Assembly: GCA_011037195.1 (NCBI GenBank)
Contig: JAAEAF010014549.1
Coordinates: 62,001-126,000, forward strand
Length of the DNA stretch: 64,000 bases
Reading direction: 5' to 3'
DNA from: Triatoma infestans
Lineage: Eukaryota > Arthropoda > Insecta > Hemiptera > Reduviidae
This document shows, in pieces, positions 1-11,164 of the stretch; position 1 is the first letter of the stretch; the number at the start of each line of letters is the position of its first letter. The notes beneath the pieces are model-generated. The model did not search any database and was not told the DNA's origin. It was given only the letters and a program-made list of their open reading frames with translations. Position numbers and translations under genes: made by a program.

Positions 1-190
1 CTGAGTAAGCAAAAAAAATGTTTTTAGCGAATGGTCTGTGTTCGTTTGAACAAAATACTTTAAAAACGCAGGAAGCACAAACTTGTTATTCCGTTTAGGC
101 CACCACCGCATCTGACACGGTTTCTGGCGAAATTCATCCACCGGAAGTTGCGATTTTACTGAATGATTTTTTTCCCCAATTACTCACGAT
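1..190 (+). repeat. Repeat family H, degenerate copy, first part
   Basis: A decayed copy of the interspersed repeat called H here (best copies at 19128-20090 and 35801-36783). Recognisable pieces in order are the 'gcgaatggtctgtg' segment (28-41), 'ttccgtttagg' (90-100), and 'accggaagttgcga' (141-154). The copy continues after the LTR inserted at 191-670. No coding capacity is seen. Confidence 0.6.
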
Positions 191-349
191 TATAATAGGT
201 TTTAGAAGGAGATAAATTAGTGAGGATAGCTCTTTGAGAAATAAGCTAGAATGAATGCTGAACACTGAATAATAAAATAAGGTACACAAAACTGCCAGGA
301 CTTTACACGTAAATAGAAATCAGGTAGCGAGAGATTTAGACTGAGTAAA

Positions 350-522
350 GAGAAGGGTAGTAATTGGTTGCTGACGCGTTGTAACTGCTGTATAAACTGT
401 TCTAAAGACTCCCCCTTGTAGAAATAGCGCAGCTACCCGAGAAGCTACCCGAGAAGGGTAGTAATTGGTTGCTGACGCGTTGTAACTGCTGTATAAACTG
501 TTCTAAAGACTCCCCCTTGTAG
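350..522. repeat. 101-bp direct duplication inside the LTR
   Basis: A ~71-bp segment beginning 'gagaagggtagtaattgg' occurs at 350-421 and again at 451-522, nearly identical, giving a period of 101 bp. A smaller repeat 'gagtctcccatt' follows at about 523 and 556. This is likely a replication-slippage product within this one LTR copy. Confidence 0.85.
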
Positions 523-606
523 AGTCTCCCATTGACAATGATATATATATATACAGAGTCTCCCATTCTGGTCTGGCCTAAGTAGCGAGTGAAATTCTCA
601 ATTTTG

Positions 607-610
<4 letters not shown>

Positions 611-656
<46 letters not shown>
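611..656. repeat. CT microsatellite
   Basis: Uninterrupted (CT)n tract in the solo LTR. The same position in the related LTRs at 15346-16012 also holds CT tracts, so it is part of the LTR family and not random. Confidence 0.9.
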
Positions 657-660
<4 letters not shown>

Positions 661-670
661 GATCCTATTA

Positions 671-1010
671 CGATTTTTTCCAAAAACAGCAACAACTATT
701 TTCTTTAAATTTTGCATCCTCTCTATATAACTACATTAATACCTATCATTTTTTATTTGAAACATTCATCCAGGAACAGTAACGTTCTGAGGGAACAGTA
801 ACGTTCTGAGGGAACAGTAACGTTTCAGCATTCATCTAAAGTGTCACTTCAGTATATTATATAGTGCCAACATCTATATAATATTAATATACATTAGAAA
901 ATCGGTTAACCAACGGAAGTACGTCTTTATAGCAATAGTTATTGAGTTTTTTATTAAATTTTCTCGAAAACAACTATAACGATATCATTTAAACTTGGAA
1001 CGCTAACCGC
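671..1010 (+). repeat. Repeat family H, second part of the interrupted copy
   Basis: Continues the H copy after the LTR: 'caacaactattttctttaaa' resembles the H module start, then 'ttatttgaaacattcatccagga', and 'ggttaaccaacggaagtacg' for the module end. Within it, a 19-bp unit (gggaacagtaacgttctga) is repeated three times at 772-829. Confidence 0.55.
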
Positions 1011-2122
1011 ACAGATATAAACCTATTACTTTAATTTGTAACATTTTGTTTAATTGAATTGTAACAAGATTTAATTGAATAAAATAAACAATCTAAGTGG
1101 GGAATAACCTATTTGCCTGTTACAAAATGATTAACGATAAACGATGAGAAGGTTCCGGAGGTGAAAGGTGTAATTTTGAGTTTGCTACATGAGTTTATAT
1201 AGCTAGATATGCTATACTCTGGGCTCTTGTGTTCCCTCTGGTCTTAATCTCGAAAAAAATTGATTAATCCACTTCATGCTAATGAGAAGAAGACAAAATA
1301 AAACATAAAGAGGCGAGGATCTTGGTTTCAATCGTCTCAGAATGTTAAGAAATTTATAGAATAATCTAGAATTACTGGGGATATTTAAATAGAACAAAGA
1401 GATAATATTAATTTATATGATTTCATCTACACAACATGGAGATCCACAAATAGTAATTACAAATAAAGTAAGATTAAAAATTTTTTACAGTTTGTTTAAA
1501 AGGGAAAACTTTCTTATCTTTAGGTTGATAAAATAGTAGCTATGAAAAATTGGCTTGTCTGTCTCAAAAGAATAAAGCTGATTTGTAAAATAGGATGGCA
1601 TTATTCTCCGTTGGTCTGGACAAGTTTTATGCATTGCCAGTGATAAATGGCAAAGTGGTATGGGATTGAATGAATAAGTGAGGATGTTAGGGGCTGTCCC
1701 AAACACCTAACGTCGTCATAACGTATTCCGGCATATATTCGCTATTCACTGGAAGGAATGACGTCATTATTACTTAATGAAGCACGGCCATTTTTACTTT
1801 CTTTTCTGCAGCAACAGGAAGTATTGCGATCGTGACAATTCCTTTTTTAAAAGTAGTCTATATATATTGCTGCAATATGTGCTTTGATATCAATACAATA
1901 TGAAATTGTAGAAACTTCGGCGACTGTAATATTGAACAAAAAAGAAACGGTTAATTCTAGTTAAATCTTAAAAGATACATTCTAACATAAATACTAATCT
2001 CAACTATTATTCTACAGACGTCAATAAGCTGTTTCAAGCTCCTAGCAAGAGCTACGAGAGTTGACAATAAAAAGCCAGCTATCTGAGTGCTTAAAATCAG
2101 AGAGTACCAGATAATTTTTGAA
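1011..2122. other. AT-rich DNA, no gene recognised
   Basis: No supportable ORF, RNA gene or complete repeat. A short H-like scrap is visible around 1795-1850 (ctgcagcaacaggaagtattgcgatcg). The short open frames here lack recognisable domains. Confidence 0.5.
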
Positions 2123-3825
2123 GAGAAAGTAAGTCGCAAATTAAACCTTGATGTTTTCACTAAGCTAGTCACACTAGCTAATCCATAGTTAGAAAAGCAA
2201 GAGTTCTTACTAGTCAGATCGCTCTTCAACTGACTCACATCAGCCATTATAAATTCATCACGCTGCTACTTTGTCACTCTACTCTCTATCCTCTGTTTAC
2301 TCTACTCTCATCACTAAAGAAAACCGTAAAATATAAACAATGAATACTATGCCAGTTCCTGTGTTAATCATTTCATCATTCATCATTCTTTCCCACCACC
2401 CAATGCAAAAGGATGGCAGGCAAATCATCCTAAAGAATTAAATTTAATGAACTAACTATAAATTCTTAACTTTTAACTCTTAATAATAATTATACTTAGA
2501 GATCTTGTAATTGCTTTGCTGGAAATGACACTCAGTACACAGTTGAAGCTGCCTTATATTCTCCGAACTCTAAACTCTAACCGAAATTAAGTTAGGATAA
2601 GAGATAGGTGGGTAATGACTTTAAAACTTAGTTTTGATAATATATGTGTATAACTACTTCATACTTATTATTACAATTACTGAAAATTATTACATCAATT
2701 TCATTAATATTGTAATTAAAATCAGATGTACGTGATATTCTGCACACATTTGTTAGACAATTTCAGTAATTATATTCAAACACAACTAAATTTTTTATGG
2801 GTAAGTTACTAACTCGAACATTAACTTAATAATTCATTAAACAGTATTATATTTTATTGAAATATCTTAATTATTTTCTACTAATTCTGAAGAAAATTTT
2901 AAACAATTTTAATATAATTTCTAATTAGTACTAATGAAAACACCAAATCGAATGGTAAAGGAAAAATGGATGGAACACTAATCTCAGAAGAACACTTTTT
3001 GAACACTTTTTGTTCAATGTAAATGAAGTATTACTTTCTTTTTTTTTTAGAAAGACGCATAATTGCGGGAGATGGCCACTTATAAATACATACTGCTAAG
3101 GAAATCCTGAAATTTCAAGACAGAGTTCAAATTTCAAGTGAATATATATATATAATATATATGCTGGAAGAATTCGAAGTTTTAAGAAAATCTTTAGAGC
3201 CGCTTACGAGATAATTCCAAAATAACTAAATATTAAAATAAATAATATATAATAAAATATAAAATAAATATAAAATAATATAATAAATATAATAAAGATA
3301 ATATAATACAATATAATATAATAAATATATAATATTATATTAAATATAATAAAGATAATATAATACAATATAATAAATATAATATAATAAAATATATAAT
3401 AAAATGTACAATAAATAATATAAAATTCCAAAATAACTAGAGTTAAAAGTTAAGAATTTATAGTTAGTTCATTAAATTTAATTCTTTAGGATGCTTTTCC
3501 TGCCCCCCTTTTGCATTGGGCACTGGGAAAGATTGATGAATGATGAAATGATTAACACAGGAACTGACATAGTACACATAGTTTACATTTTACGGTTTTC
3601 TTTAGTGATGAAAGTAGAGTAACCAGAGGATAGAGAGTAGAATGACAGAGCGTAGAGTGATGATGTTTGCAGCGTGATGAATTTATAATGGCTGATGTGA
3701 GTCAGTTGAAGAGCGATATGACTAATAAGAACTGTTACTTGTTCTAACTGTGGATTAGCTAGTGTGGCTACTAGCTTAATGAAAACATCAAGGTTTATTT
3801 GCGACTTACTTTCTCTCTAAACCAA
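2123..3825. mobile_element. Foldback element with ~370-bp inverted arms
   Basis: The arm 2123-2482 reappears in inverse orientation at 3438-3825, with substitutions and small indels. Paired landmarks are 'gagaaagtaagtcgcaaat' near 2124 with its complement near 3800, 'gatcgctcttcaactgactc' with its complement near 3700, and 'cttaacttttaactct' with 'agagttaaaagttaag' at 3439. The loop is ~950 bp, carries no domain, and includes a TAATA-rich tract. A degenerate relative of the arm is at 49240-49400. Mechanism unknown. Confidence 0.7.
3228..3430. repeat. AT-only low-complexity tract
   Basis: About 200 bases composed almost only of A and T in irregular AATATA/TAATA units, in the loop of the foldback element. 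The open frame through it encodes only Ile/Tyr/Phe runs and is not a gene. Confidence 0.85.
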
Positions 3826-3879
3826 TGCTTTTAATGTACCTTGTTATTATATAGATGTTCAAACCATACATTTTTAAGT

Positions 3880-4580
3880 GGCATTAATACAAGTCTGCCT
3901 ATTATCTCCGACATTATTTTCCATCTATCTAAACGAATTAATCGATGAAATCGGTGATGATCTGTTTATATGAATGGTGGTCTGGTGGAAATTTGAATGT
4001 CTGCATACTTTTATATACGGATGATGCATTAATTGTTAATTGCGGACAAAGCAAAAATTTTACAAGAAATGATAAATAAACTCTTTAAGCATTTATTCAA
4101 AAAACTTTAGAATTAACTGTCAATTTAGATAAATAAAAAATTTCTTATGCGCAAAAAGAAAACTGGAAGACTGCAAAAAAAAAAAATGAGCGATGGAACT
4201 TTGGAGGAAAAAAGGTAGAAGTCGTTAAACAATATAAATACTTAGCTGTCTTCTTAATTCCATATCTTATCTCTGGATACTCACTTAAAAGAAAAGTTTA
4301 AGCCTTGCTAAATCAGAACCTAAATTTAATTTGGTCAAAAAATTATGTACGGTACTAATATTCCTATATAGACTTCCATTATAGATTATTTGACGCCACC
4401 TCACGTACGATTTTTATGTTACGGTGCCCAGTTATGGGGTTATATAAGATATGAATGTGTAGAACGGCTACGTAGATTTTTCTTTATTAAAAAATTATTT
4501 CAACTTCCAACTAAATACTGCTAATTATATAATACATTTAGAAGTAGATAGTAATAGTATTTACATTTATATATTACCTT
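3880..4580 (+). pseudogene. Decayed LINE reverse transcriptase, C-terminal half
   Basis: Plus-strand translation in shifting frames gives fragments typical of a non-LTR retrotransposon ORF2. There is a 'CLLSPTLFSIYLNELIDEIG' block (RT motif before the catalytic YADD region), an IADKAKILQEMINKL-like block, a 'VKQYKYL' block, and 'YGAQLWGY-IRYECVERL' followed by 'QLPT'. Stops and frameshifts break every stretch, and the catalytic Y/FADD motif is destroyed (a stop falls in the region). The same family appears on the minus strand at 22062-22800. Clade is uncertain (R1/Jockey-superfamily-like). Confidence 0.7.
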
Positions 4581-4655
4581 GTAATTATATATTACAGTTA
4601 CTTACAATTATTGAAATATAGATTTTCTAAAATTATTTCCCAAGACATTATAACT

Positions 4656-5644
4656 AAAAAAAAAAAATCTGATGTGAAACACTCACACAACTTTCTTTTA
4701 CTCAAGTTCCCAAAATTATAATTGACAAATTTTATAGTTCCTGTACCAAATTTAATGAAATTCGACGAAAACTGAAAAAACTGTTCATTAAAAGCGCACT
4801 TCCGGTTTACGAATTTTCTTGAAACTTTAGCCATCTATTTATTTCTAATTAATTTTATTTAGATGATAGAATTGTATAATCAACTACAATAGCCCACTTT
4901 TGAGAAAAAAATAATCCCACCCCTCCCCCAAAAAGTGCCCTTAAATGAATTTTCCCAGAAAAATGTTTCATATAAAAGTTGTAGATCTTTGTATGTTTAG
5001 TTCATATAAGAAATGTCAAGAAAATCGTCGCAGCCATTTTTGAGAAAATCGCGAAAAAGTAAAAAAAAAAAAAAATCATTTAATTAAGTGGTAAAGTAAA
5101 CGCACTTCTATCATCCGATTTTTTCAAACTGGGAATTTCAACAACATATTGAATTCTTGTTAACATTATTTAGATGACAGAATTGTCTAATAAACTGAAA
5201 TAGCACTTTAGAAAAAGCCGAAATCCCAGCCCTCCCCCAAAAGTAACCCTTAAATGAATTTTTCCAGAGTAATGTTTCATATAAAAGTTGTAGCTCTTTG
5301 TGTGATATAGCAACTTTCAAAAAAAAAAATCATTCGAGCCATTTTTGAGAAAATCGCAAAAAAGTAAATGAAACTAGTAAAGTGGTACTTCCGGTTGAGA
5401 AATTTTGACAGATAACGTACTGTCAGATCCCATGGTGATACTTAATCGGAATCAATTTTCAAGTTTCTACGGGTTTTCTATTTTCAGCTATACTGTTCAC
5501 ATACATACACACACACTCACACAATTTGCTAAAAACCACTTTTTTGGACTCAGGGAACCTCAAAACAGATATTCCGATGAAATCTCTATATCGAAAATTT
5601 GACACGATTACAATACTTCCTCTTACCTAGAGTAAGAGTAAGTA
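4656..5644 (-). repeat. Repeat family H, long copy (two modules)
   Basis: Minus-strand H copy with both ends. The left plus-strand edge is a poly-A run then 'atctgatgtgaaacactcac'; the right edge is 'cttcctcttacctagagtaa'. Both ~290-300 bp internal modules are present, each carrying 'gtacccttaaatgaattttc'-like text and bordered by the complement of CCGGAAGT (acttccgg near 4800 and 5390, degraded near 5105). No protein is encoded. Confidence 0.75.
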
Positions 5645-5867
5645 ATACATTTTGGTATAAACATTCGAAAAATTTATGTATGCAGTATAATATATGGTTA
5701 GAAGAACTTCATGATAGATCTGGTAGCCAAATATAAATAAATTAATAATTAAACTAGAGGACGATGATGCATATAAGTGTATTTGTTTAGTATAATTTAA
5801 TCAAAATGGTAAAATTCTTCTCTTAACTAAACACTGTATTGTATTTATAATACTCTTGGAATTCCCG
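5645..5867. other. Short unassigned interval
   Basis: AT-rich; nothing recognised between the H copy and the palindromic element. Confidence 0.5.
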
Positions 5868-6055
5868 GTCAGTGGTTTGCTAAAAAACTGTCGTTTCGCC
5901 CATGTTGCAATGAGCCTTTTCAGGGTCGTTACACCTTGAAAGCTAATAAGAGCTCTACCAAAAAGTTCATTGTCTTATTGGCTTTCAAGGTGGTAACGAC
6001 TCTGAAGAGGCTCATTGATTATGGGCGAAACGTCAGTTTTTACCAAACCACTGAC
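5868..6055. mobile_element. Palindromic element with a hammerhead-like core
   Basis: 188-bp foldback: the left end gtcagtggtttgc pairs with the right end aaaccactgac, and the arms continue through 'cgtttcgcccat', 'gagcc', 'tcgttacaccttgaaagc' to a central loop near 5960. The right arm carries a hammerhead-like order (see 5998-6040). The left arm has an equivalent but altered core (CTGAAAA, and GAC instead of GTC). No ORF. Confidence 0.75.
5998..6040 (+). ncRNA. Hammerhead-ribozyme-like motif
   Basis: Order seen: CTGAAGA (6002-6008), hairpin GCTCAT/ATGGGC, then GAAACGTC (6027-6034). Flanking ACT and AGT could form a 3-bp stem I. In the hammerhead, CUGANGA and GAAA are the conserved core and cleavage follows UH. 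One extra base separates CTGAAGA from stem II, and stem III is at most one pair, so self-cleavage is unproven. Confidence 0.4.
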
Positions 6056-6253
6056 GCGGTCTTAAGTAACCACTAACACGAAAACTTAAGTATTTTTCAT
6101 GAAAATGGCTGCGGAAACCTAAAAGACTATATTGTAACTATTATACTATTGTATACATAAGGCATTAAGGTAGAAAGCATGGCTGATCCTCTAGAATCCT
6201 CCGAAAATCATTTATCCCAGAAAAATGTTATACATTAATAGGTACTTAAGTAT
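6056..6253. other. Unassigned interval
   Basis: No feature recognised. Confidence 0.5.
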
Positions 6254-6358
6254 GCATTTGTGACAGCTGGAGGATTCTATCAGTACAAAGTGATGCCATT
6301 TGGTATGAAAAACGCTTCAGCCACTTTTCAACGAATGGTACATAAACTAATTAATAAA
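6254..6358 (+). pseudogene. Ty3/Gypsy reverse transcriptase fragment
   Basis: A ~35-codon open stretch encodes a block equivalent to RT motifs preceding YxDD: FYQYKVMPFGMKNASATFQ, then RMVHKL. The MPFG.KNA.ATFQR signature is diagnostic of Ty3/Gypsy-type RT. It has no upstream or downstream continuation, so it is an isolated relic. It does not belong to the element at 25-31 kb, which has MPFGLRNAPAPFQ. Confidence 0.75.
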
Positions 6359-7600
6359 TACCATAAATGGTATCAATAATGCAAATATCAGAAAAATGTT
6401 TGGAGGCTTTTCCGAGAAAATCGCGAAAAAATTTGGAAAATTGCACTTTTGGATGGATTTTGACTAAAATCTTATTGTGACAGGTTGCAGTAACTAAATG
6501 GAATATCCCATATTTGTAACTAAGGGGATCTACATTAGACCTCTTAGTGTAGATTGAGGTCGGTGGATGGAGGCTCCCTCCTTCCCCCCTCTTATCAATC
6601 TAATCTAATCTAAATGGAATATCAAGTTTGAGCTATCTAGGATTTTTCCTTCTTTTTTTTAGATATTTTTTGTTTTATTTTATTTTTTTAATAATACAAA
6701 AAAAAGTTTTCCAGTTGGAGGCTGAAATTAAAAGAAATATTAGGTTGAGGAAAACGTCAGCGTTGACGAACTCCTAAAAAAAATATTTTTTCCACACAAG
6801 ATGGACCATTTCACATTCTGAGAATCTCAAACAATGATTCCGATGAAAACTGAATATCGAAAAATTTGACACGATCATAATACATCCTCTTAGAGCAAAA
6901 GAGAAAGTCAAAGAAATGAAAAGGATTTCTGGGAATCAATTTTTACATTCTAGAGAAAAAAAATCCAAGGAAATTGTTATAAATTAAATTATGCAATCTA
7001 TCAGATATATTTTTGGAATAATTTCCTTATTTCTACATAAGTGTTGATAGCTTTTACAAAAATACTGTTCGTGTCTCTTTTAACCCGTTTGCTTGATGTG
7101 TAATGCATGAAAGAATCGTCGCCCTGTGGAAGTTTGTAACCATAGTAACGCAGTGTTTGCGTCAATTATTTAAAAAAAAAAACAGTTGGAGTAGGTAGGC
7201 TGTAACTGTTGCTTTGTGCAATGTTAAACATGTGACAGGAATACACATACGGGGATAAGGATATAGTAAAACTGGAGGAAAATATATAAGAGTACATGAA
7301 GGAAAAAGAGAAGGTAAATTTAAAAGAGAGATAGAGTGAGAGAGAGAAAGAGAATTTATACATAGCCAGTCTCTAGAAAGTACCATGGTAGGTTTGAGCT
7401 GTGTTATTCATGCCCTAAAGGCCAACAAATAGTCACAAGATAGTCCAAGTAGATGGTTTGATAACAAGGAAAGAGTTACTACAATACTTGAACTATATTC
7501 ACATAACATAAACAGAAAACACATTTCATATTGTATTTTGCACACTTTTATTTAAATCGCACCATTTCTAAGGATAAGAACGATTACTTTTCTTGAGGGC
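6359..7600. other. AT-rich DNA with scraps of repeat H
   Basis: Small H-like scraps at about 6410-6440 (cgagaaaatcgcgaaaaa) and 6835-6930 (minus: tatcgaaaaatttgacacgatcat). A purine-rich tract (gagagatagagtgagagag) lies near 7325-7350. No gene is supported. Confidence 0.5.
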
Positions 7601-7617
7601 TATAACGTTTCATATAA

Positions 7618-8335
7618 TGATTACTTTTTACTTTCACTTACTCCCAGTAAGAGGAAGTATTGTATCGTCCCAAATTTTCGATGTCGAGTTTTCACCGGAA
7701 ATATCCGTTTTGAGGTCCCTTCTGTCAAAAAAAAGTGGTTTTATTGTGTGTGGCTGGTATGTGAACAGCATAGCTCGAAAACGAAAAAACGTAGAAAGGA
7801 AAAACGAACAGTTGATATTCCGTTTAGGTATCACCATGGGATCCGACAGTTGGTCATCTGTCAAAATTCCTCAACCGGAAGTACCACTTTATTAGTTTTT
7901 TTTTTGTTTTTTTTACTTTGTTGCGATTTTCTCAAAAATGGCTTCGACGATTTTCTTGAAATTTGGTATACCAACTACACATACTGTTACGTTTTTCTTG
8001 TTTTAATAGTGAATTTTAGGCAGCGAATAACGAAACTCTAGTTATAGCCAACATTTTACATTGAAAGGGGGGAGGCCACCAATTTCGGGTGAAATAATGA
8101 ACTGGTTATTTGCATTTTGACTTGTACCTTCTTTTGTTTGTTTGGGTACTAATGGAGAGTTAAACTCCTGTTAGCGCTCTATTGTTCGTGGGAGTTTTGC
8201 GCACTTCACCAGGGCAACACTGGACGAATTTCATTAAATTTGGAACACAATTTTTAAAATTTGTCAATTATAATTTTGAGAACTGGTGTAAGAGAAAGTT
8301 GTGTGAGTGTTTCACACCAGATTTTTTTCTTCCTA
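7618..8335 (+). repeat. Repeat family H, internally deleted copy
   Basis: Starts with 'ttactcccagtaagaggaag' and follows the H order through 'tatccgttttgaggtccc', 'aaaagtggttttattgtgtg', 'ttccgtttaggtatcacc' and 'aaccggaagtaccactttat' into the first module start (aaaatggcttcgacgatttt). It then jumps to the H 3' end (tttgtcaattataattttga, gtgtttcacaccagat). The modules are mostly replaced by unrelated sequence at ~8040-8220. Confidence 0.7.
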
Positions 8336-8440
8336 GGAGACTAGCTCATTGTCCCAAGGCCAGCAATTCAACTGAGAAACTATGGGCGCCAATGACTAAT
8401 TGTTGATGCGCCTTAAATAAAATAATATTAAAAAAAGGGC
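8329..8440 (+). mobile_element. SINE fragment, 5'-truncated (tRNA-Thr family 1)
   Basis: Contains the post-tRNA body of the SINE seen intact at 37354-37580: 'cttcctaggag', then 'gggcgccaatgac', ending 'gttgatgcgccttaaata' and an A-rich tail. The tRNA-like head is missing; the fragment begins where an H copy ends. Confidence 0.6.
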
Positions 8441-10043
8441 CAGTAAAAGAGTGAAGTAATGTGAGTGTTGCACACCAGATTCCAAGAGATTCCTCTTTCA
8501 GAGTAAAAGAAAGTAAAAAATGTGGACCCGAAAAAAAGAAGTAGAAATGTTATTGAAATCATTAAGCTGATAATTAGTCAATTATTTTATAGATAATATC
8601 ATCAAATATTCACCTGTTAATTAGATAAGTTTAATAAGAAATTCTTTATTGTTAATTAATTAATTATTTAAATTCCCTTAGGGGATGAGTTTGGTATATA
8701 TATATATTTGTAGAGGTGAAGGAAATGTGTTGCTGAACATAAAGTTTGGTTTGGGATATCTAATCTAGATGGGGGTTAGGTAACTAGTGGGTTACTTCCA
8801 ACGCTACAGATTGTCCTCATTAGGGCCGTTTCTATCCCCTGAAGCAAACCACTATGATAGGTCTATCGCTTCAGTTCACTTCAAGCCGCCCTACATGCTA
8901 TTTCCACCCTCTCATCTAAAAACTACTAACCAAACAACAACAACAACAACAACAAGAACCTAACAACACTAAACAATACGGTTCGTTCTAACACGGCTAA
9001 TACTAGTAAACTTCACAGCTGGTTGTTAATGCCATTTCTTCCCAAATAAAATAGTTTATTTGTTGAACTAAATAATTATTCATCCGATTTTTCTTCTTTT
9101 TTTAAAAATTCTTTGTTAATTTAAAAAAATTTGGTGTGAAACTCTTACATGACTTTATCCTACTCTTGTTGGTGCAATCATATTATATAAAGTGACAAAT
9201 TTTCATTAAAGTCAAATTTCACATCAATATAGAGGTGGTGGAGGGGATAAGTAACTACTTACTAATCTTAGCAATTAATTAATGATTATATTGTGACCCA
9301 GTAGAGCGCATCACTAACTACTCTATATATAATTTAAAATTTGACTCCACAAATTTTGCACATCTATCCAAAAATCGATTTGGGGGGGGGATGTTTCAAA
9401 ATGTAGTACGTTAATGATTTTATGCAGATAGCATACCAAGTTTAAAGAAAATCATTACAGATGTAATGGAATCGTTTGATGTGTGATTCCTGGAGTAGCA
9501 GATGTCTTGAAGAGGGCGGAAGTTAGTTTGAGAGATTTGGAAGTTAGTGCTCGAATTATTAAACGGTTTTTTATATAAAAATAAACTGTATTTTAACAAT
9601 AATTTAAACGTGATAAATGGTAACTAATAACTATAATAAAATACTTAATAATAAATAGAAGATAAATAACTGATAATTTAGAATGGTTAAAATAACGAAC
9701 TAAAGTGCACAACTACGAGAATGATAAGTTGAATATAACTGTGAATTGCCGCTCGTGTATAGTTTGGTCGTAGATGATATAATAATCATTCGTCGTATAT
9801 CATAGAGTTTATATATACTGTTGTTCACACTCACACCAAGACATCTGTCTTAGTGTGCGGCCTTGTGCGACCTTCGTAGTTTGCTGACCTTATTTAGTGG
9901 CCATACTTATCGCGGTGCCTGCCTTTTGATGTGAGAATTGATGAAAAGGCTTTGTTGTTTGTTTGGTTGACCGCGGCTGTCGGCGGCCAACAGTGTCACT
10001 GTTTTCACCTTCTGTAAATTATTTCTTTGGTGTACTTTGCCGA
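8441..10043. other. Unassigned AT-rich DNA
   Basis: No ORF of note. H 3'-end scraps are seen at ~8455-8490 and, on minus, 9110-9200. A promoter-like minus-strand run (TATATATAAACTC complement near 9805-9825) with the GC-richer 9830-10000 resembles an LTR, but I could not find paired ends. Confidence 0.4.
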
Positions 10044-10082
10044 TGTCAATGACTTTGCCATGTAATGGCAAAGTCATTGACA
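10044..10082. repeat. Perfect 18-bp palindrome with 3-nt loop
   Basis: tgtcaatgactttgccat (10044-10061) is followed by gta and then by its exact reverse complement (10065-10082). As RNA or single-stranded DNA this is a strong hairpin. It lies just upstream of a LINE 3' fragment; no T-run follows. Confidence 0.95.
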
Positions 10083-10216
10083 CAGACATCTTTGAGAATA
10101 TTATAGTAATAATTATAACATGAGTTAATTATTATAACGACTTTTTTTAATGCACATGTCTCTCAGGCTGCCAGTCATGGATAGCTTCACAGCATTCCAT
10201 CCTTACGGATTAGCAC

Positions 10217-10690
10217 ATCTTGGTTATCAGCAATCCAAGAAGCTCATTGGAAGTCCGGACAGGGCAATTTAGTGAGATTTTGCTGTGTCTTTCACAGAAT
10301 TCTCTCAGGCATCTGGTTGGATCCCTTACTGGACATTTTGGTTTAAGGAGACGTCTCTACGTTATAGGGCTCATGCCGGATCCATTTTGTTGTAGAGTCT
10401 GTGAGAAAGAGGAGGAAACACCCATCCAACCTATAGGTAGATTGTTTGGGTTGTGAGGAAATTAGGTTCAGGACCTTTGGTTGTGAACAGGATGTCTGTG
10501 GAAGAGCTTAGGCTATTTCCCTTTAAGGTTATTGTCCAATTTGTTCGGACTGCGGTGAATCTTAGATGGATTAGATCCGGGCCTGGATATTTGTTCTAGA
10601 CCCGGTTCGTTGCTGGTTTTCTCAGTGTAGCTATATGGGCCCAAGGGGGCTTTGGATAGCGTCGTATTTGGTCCCTCCCCACACACACAC
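10217..10690 (+). pseudogene. RNase H-type LINE (family ii), 3' end of ORF2
   Basis: Homologous over its length to 59945-60370 and, inverted, to 63125-63930. The best frame gives 'LRHLVGSLTGHFGLRRRLY', then a Cys/His finger 'PDPFC-RVCEKEEETPI', and 'RFRTFG'. This is the C-terminal CCHC-like region that follows RNase H in some non-LTR retrotransposons. Frameshifts break the frame near 10440. It ends in a CA/TAA-rich tail at 10680-10715. Confidence 0.65.
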
Positions 10691-11160
10691 AAATAATAAC
10701 AATAATGACTTTTTTAATCGTAAATTCTTTCGTTAGAAATTTTTTAAGACTTTAATAAAAAAACTGTTTTTTTGGCTATATGTTTTAGCATTTGTACATA
10801 TTCTTCAGTAGCTTGTTTTACTATACAAGATATTTGTTTTAGTACATTTTTTATTGTGGTTATATTACTTGCAAATATTATGAACTGTAAATAATGTTAA
10901 AAATATGTAGGGACAGAATGTAATAAGCCTTATATAATCTTCTATATATCTTCTTATATAATTCCTAATGCTTTTTCGAATTCAGTTTTCAATAGATTTC
11001 TCTTTACTTTCATTTTTTGGAAGTTATAAAAAGCTGAACCATTAGGATTTCTTCTATTGCAATTTCTTAAAAAGAAAATAAAGCAACTAAATATATAATA
11101 TATATATATAAATCAATTTTTTATGAAAATCTGTGCAATAGAATTGATTGAGTTGCATTG
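10691..11160. other. Unassigned AT-rich DNA
   Basis: Nothing recognised apart from the LINE tail at the start. Confidence 0.5.
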
Positions 11161-11164
11161 GATT

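Larger units (their letters stand above)
191..670 (-). mobile_element. Solo LTR inserted in an H repeat
   Basis: Bounded by a 4-bp direct repeat cgat (187-190 and 671-674). The ends read TATAATAGG and CCTATTA on the plus strand, the same architecture as the LTRs of the Gypsy element at 25.2-31.3 kb. It shares its order of motifs with the LTRs at 15346-16012 and 55933-56239: a 'gccagga(c)tt' block, a 'gacgcgt' block and a CT tract near the promoter end. No internal region is present, so it is read as the product of LTR-LTR recombination. It contains an internal 101-bp-period duplication and a CT microsatellite. Confidence 0.6.

Noticed and set aside
402..695. 97-codon ORF with an Arg-Glu run
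   Set aside because: Reads through the CT microsatellite in a solo LTR.
604..829. Possible CRISPR-like or satellite array (CT tract, three 19-bp repeats)
   Set aside because: Only three short direct repeats with no spacers, in eukaryotic repeat DNA.
3204..3431. 75-codon ORF of Ile/Tyr/Phe
   Set aside because: Translation of an AT-only low-complexity tract.
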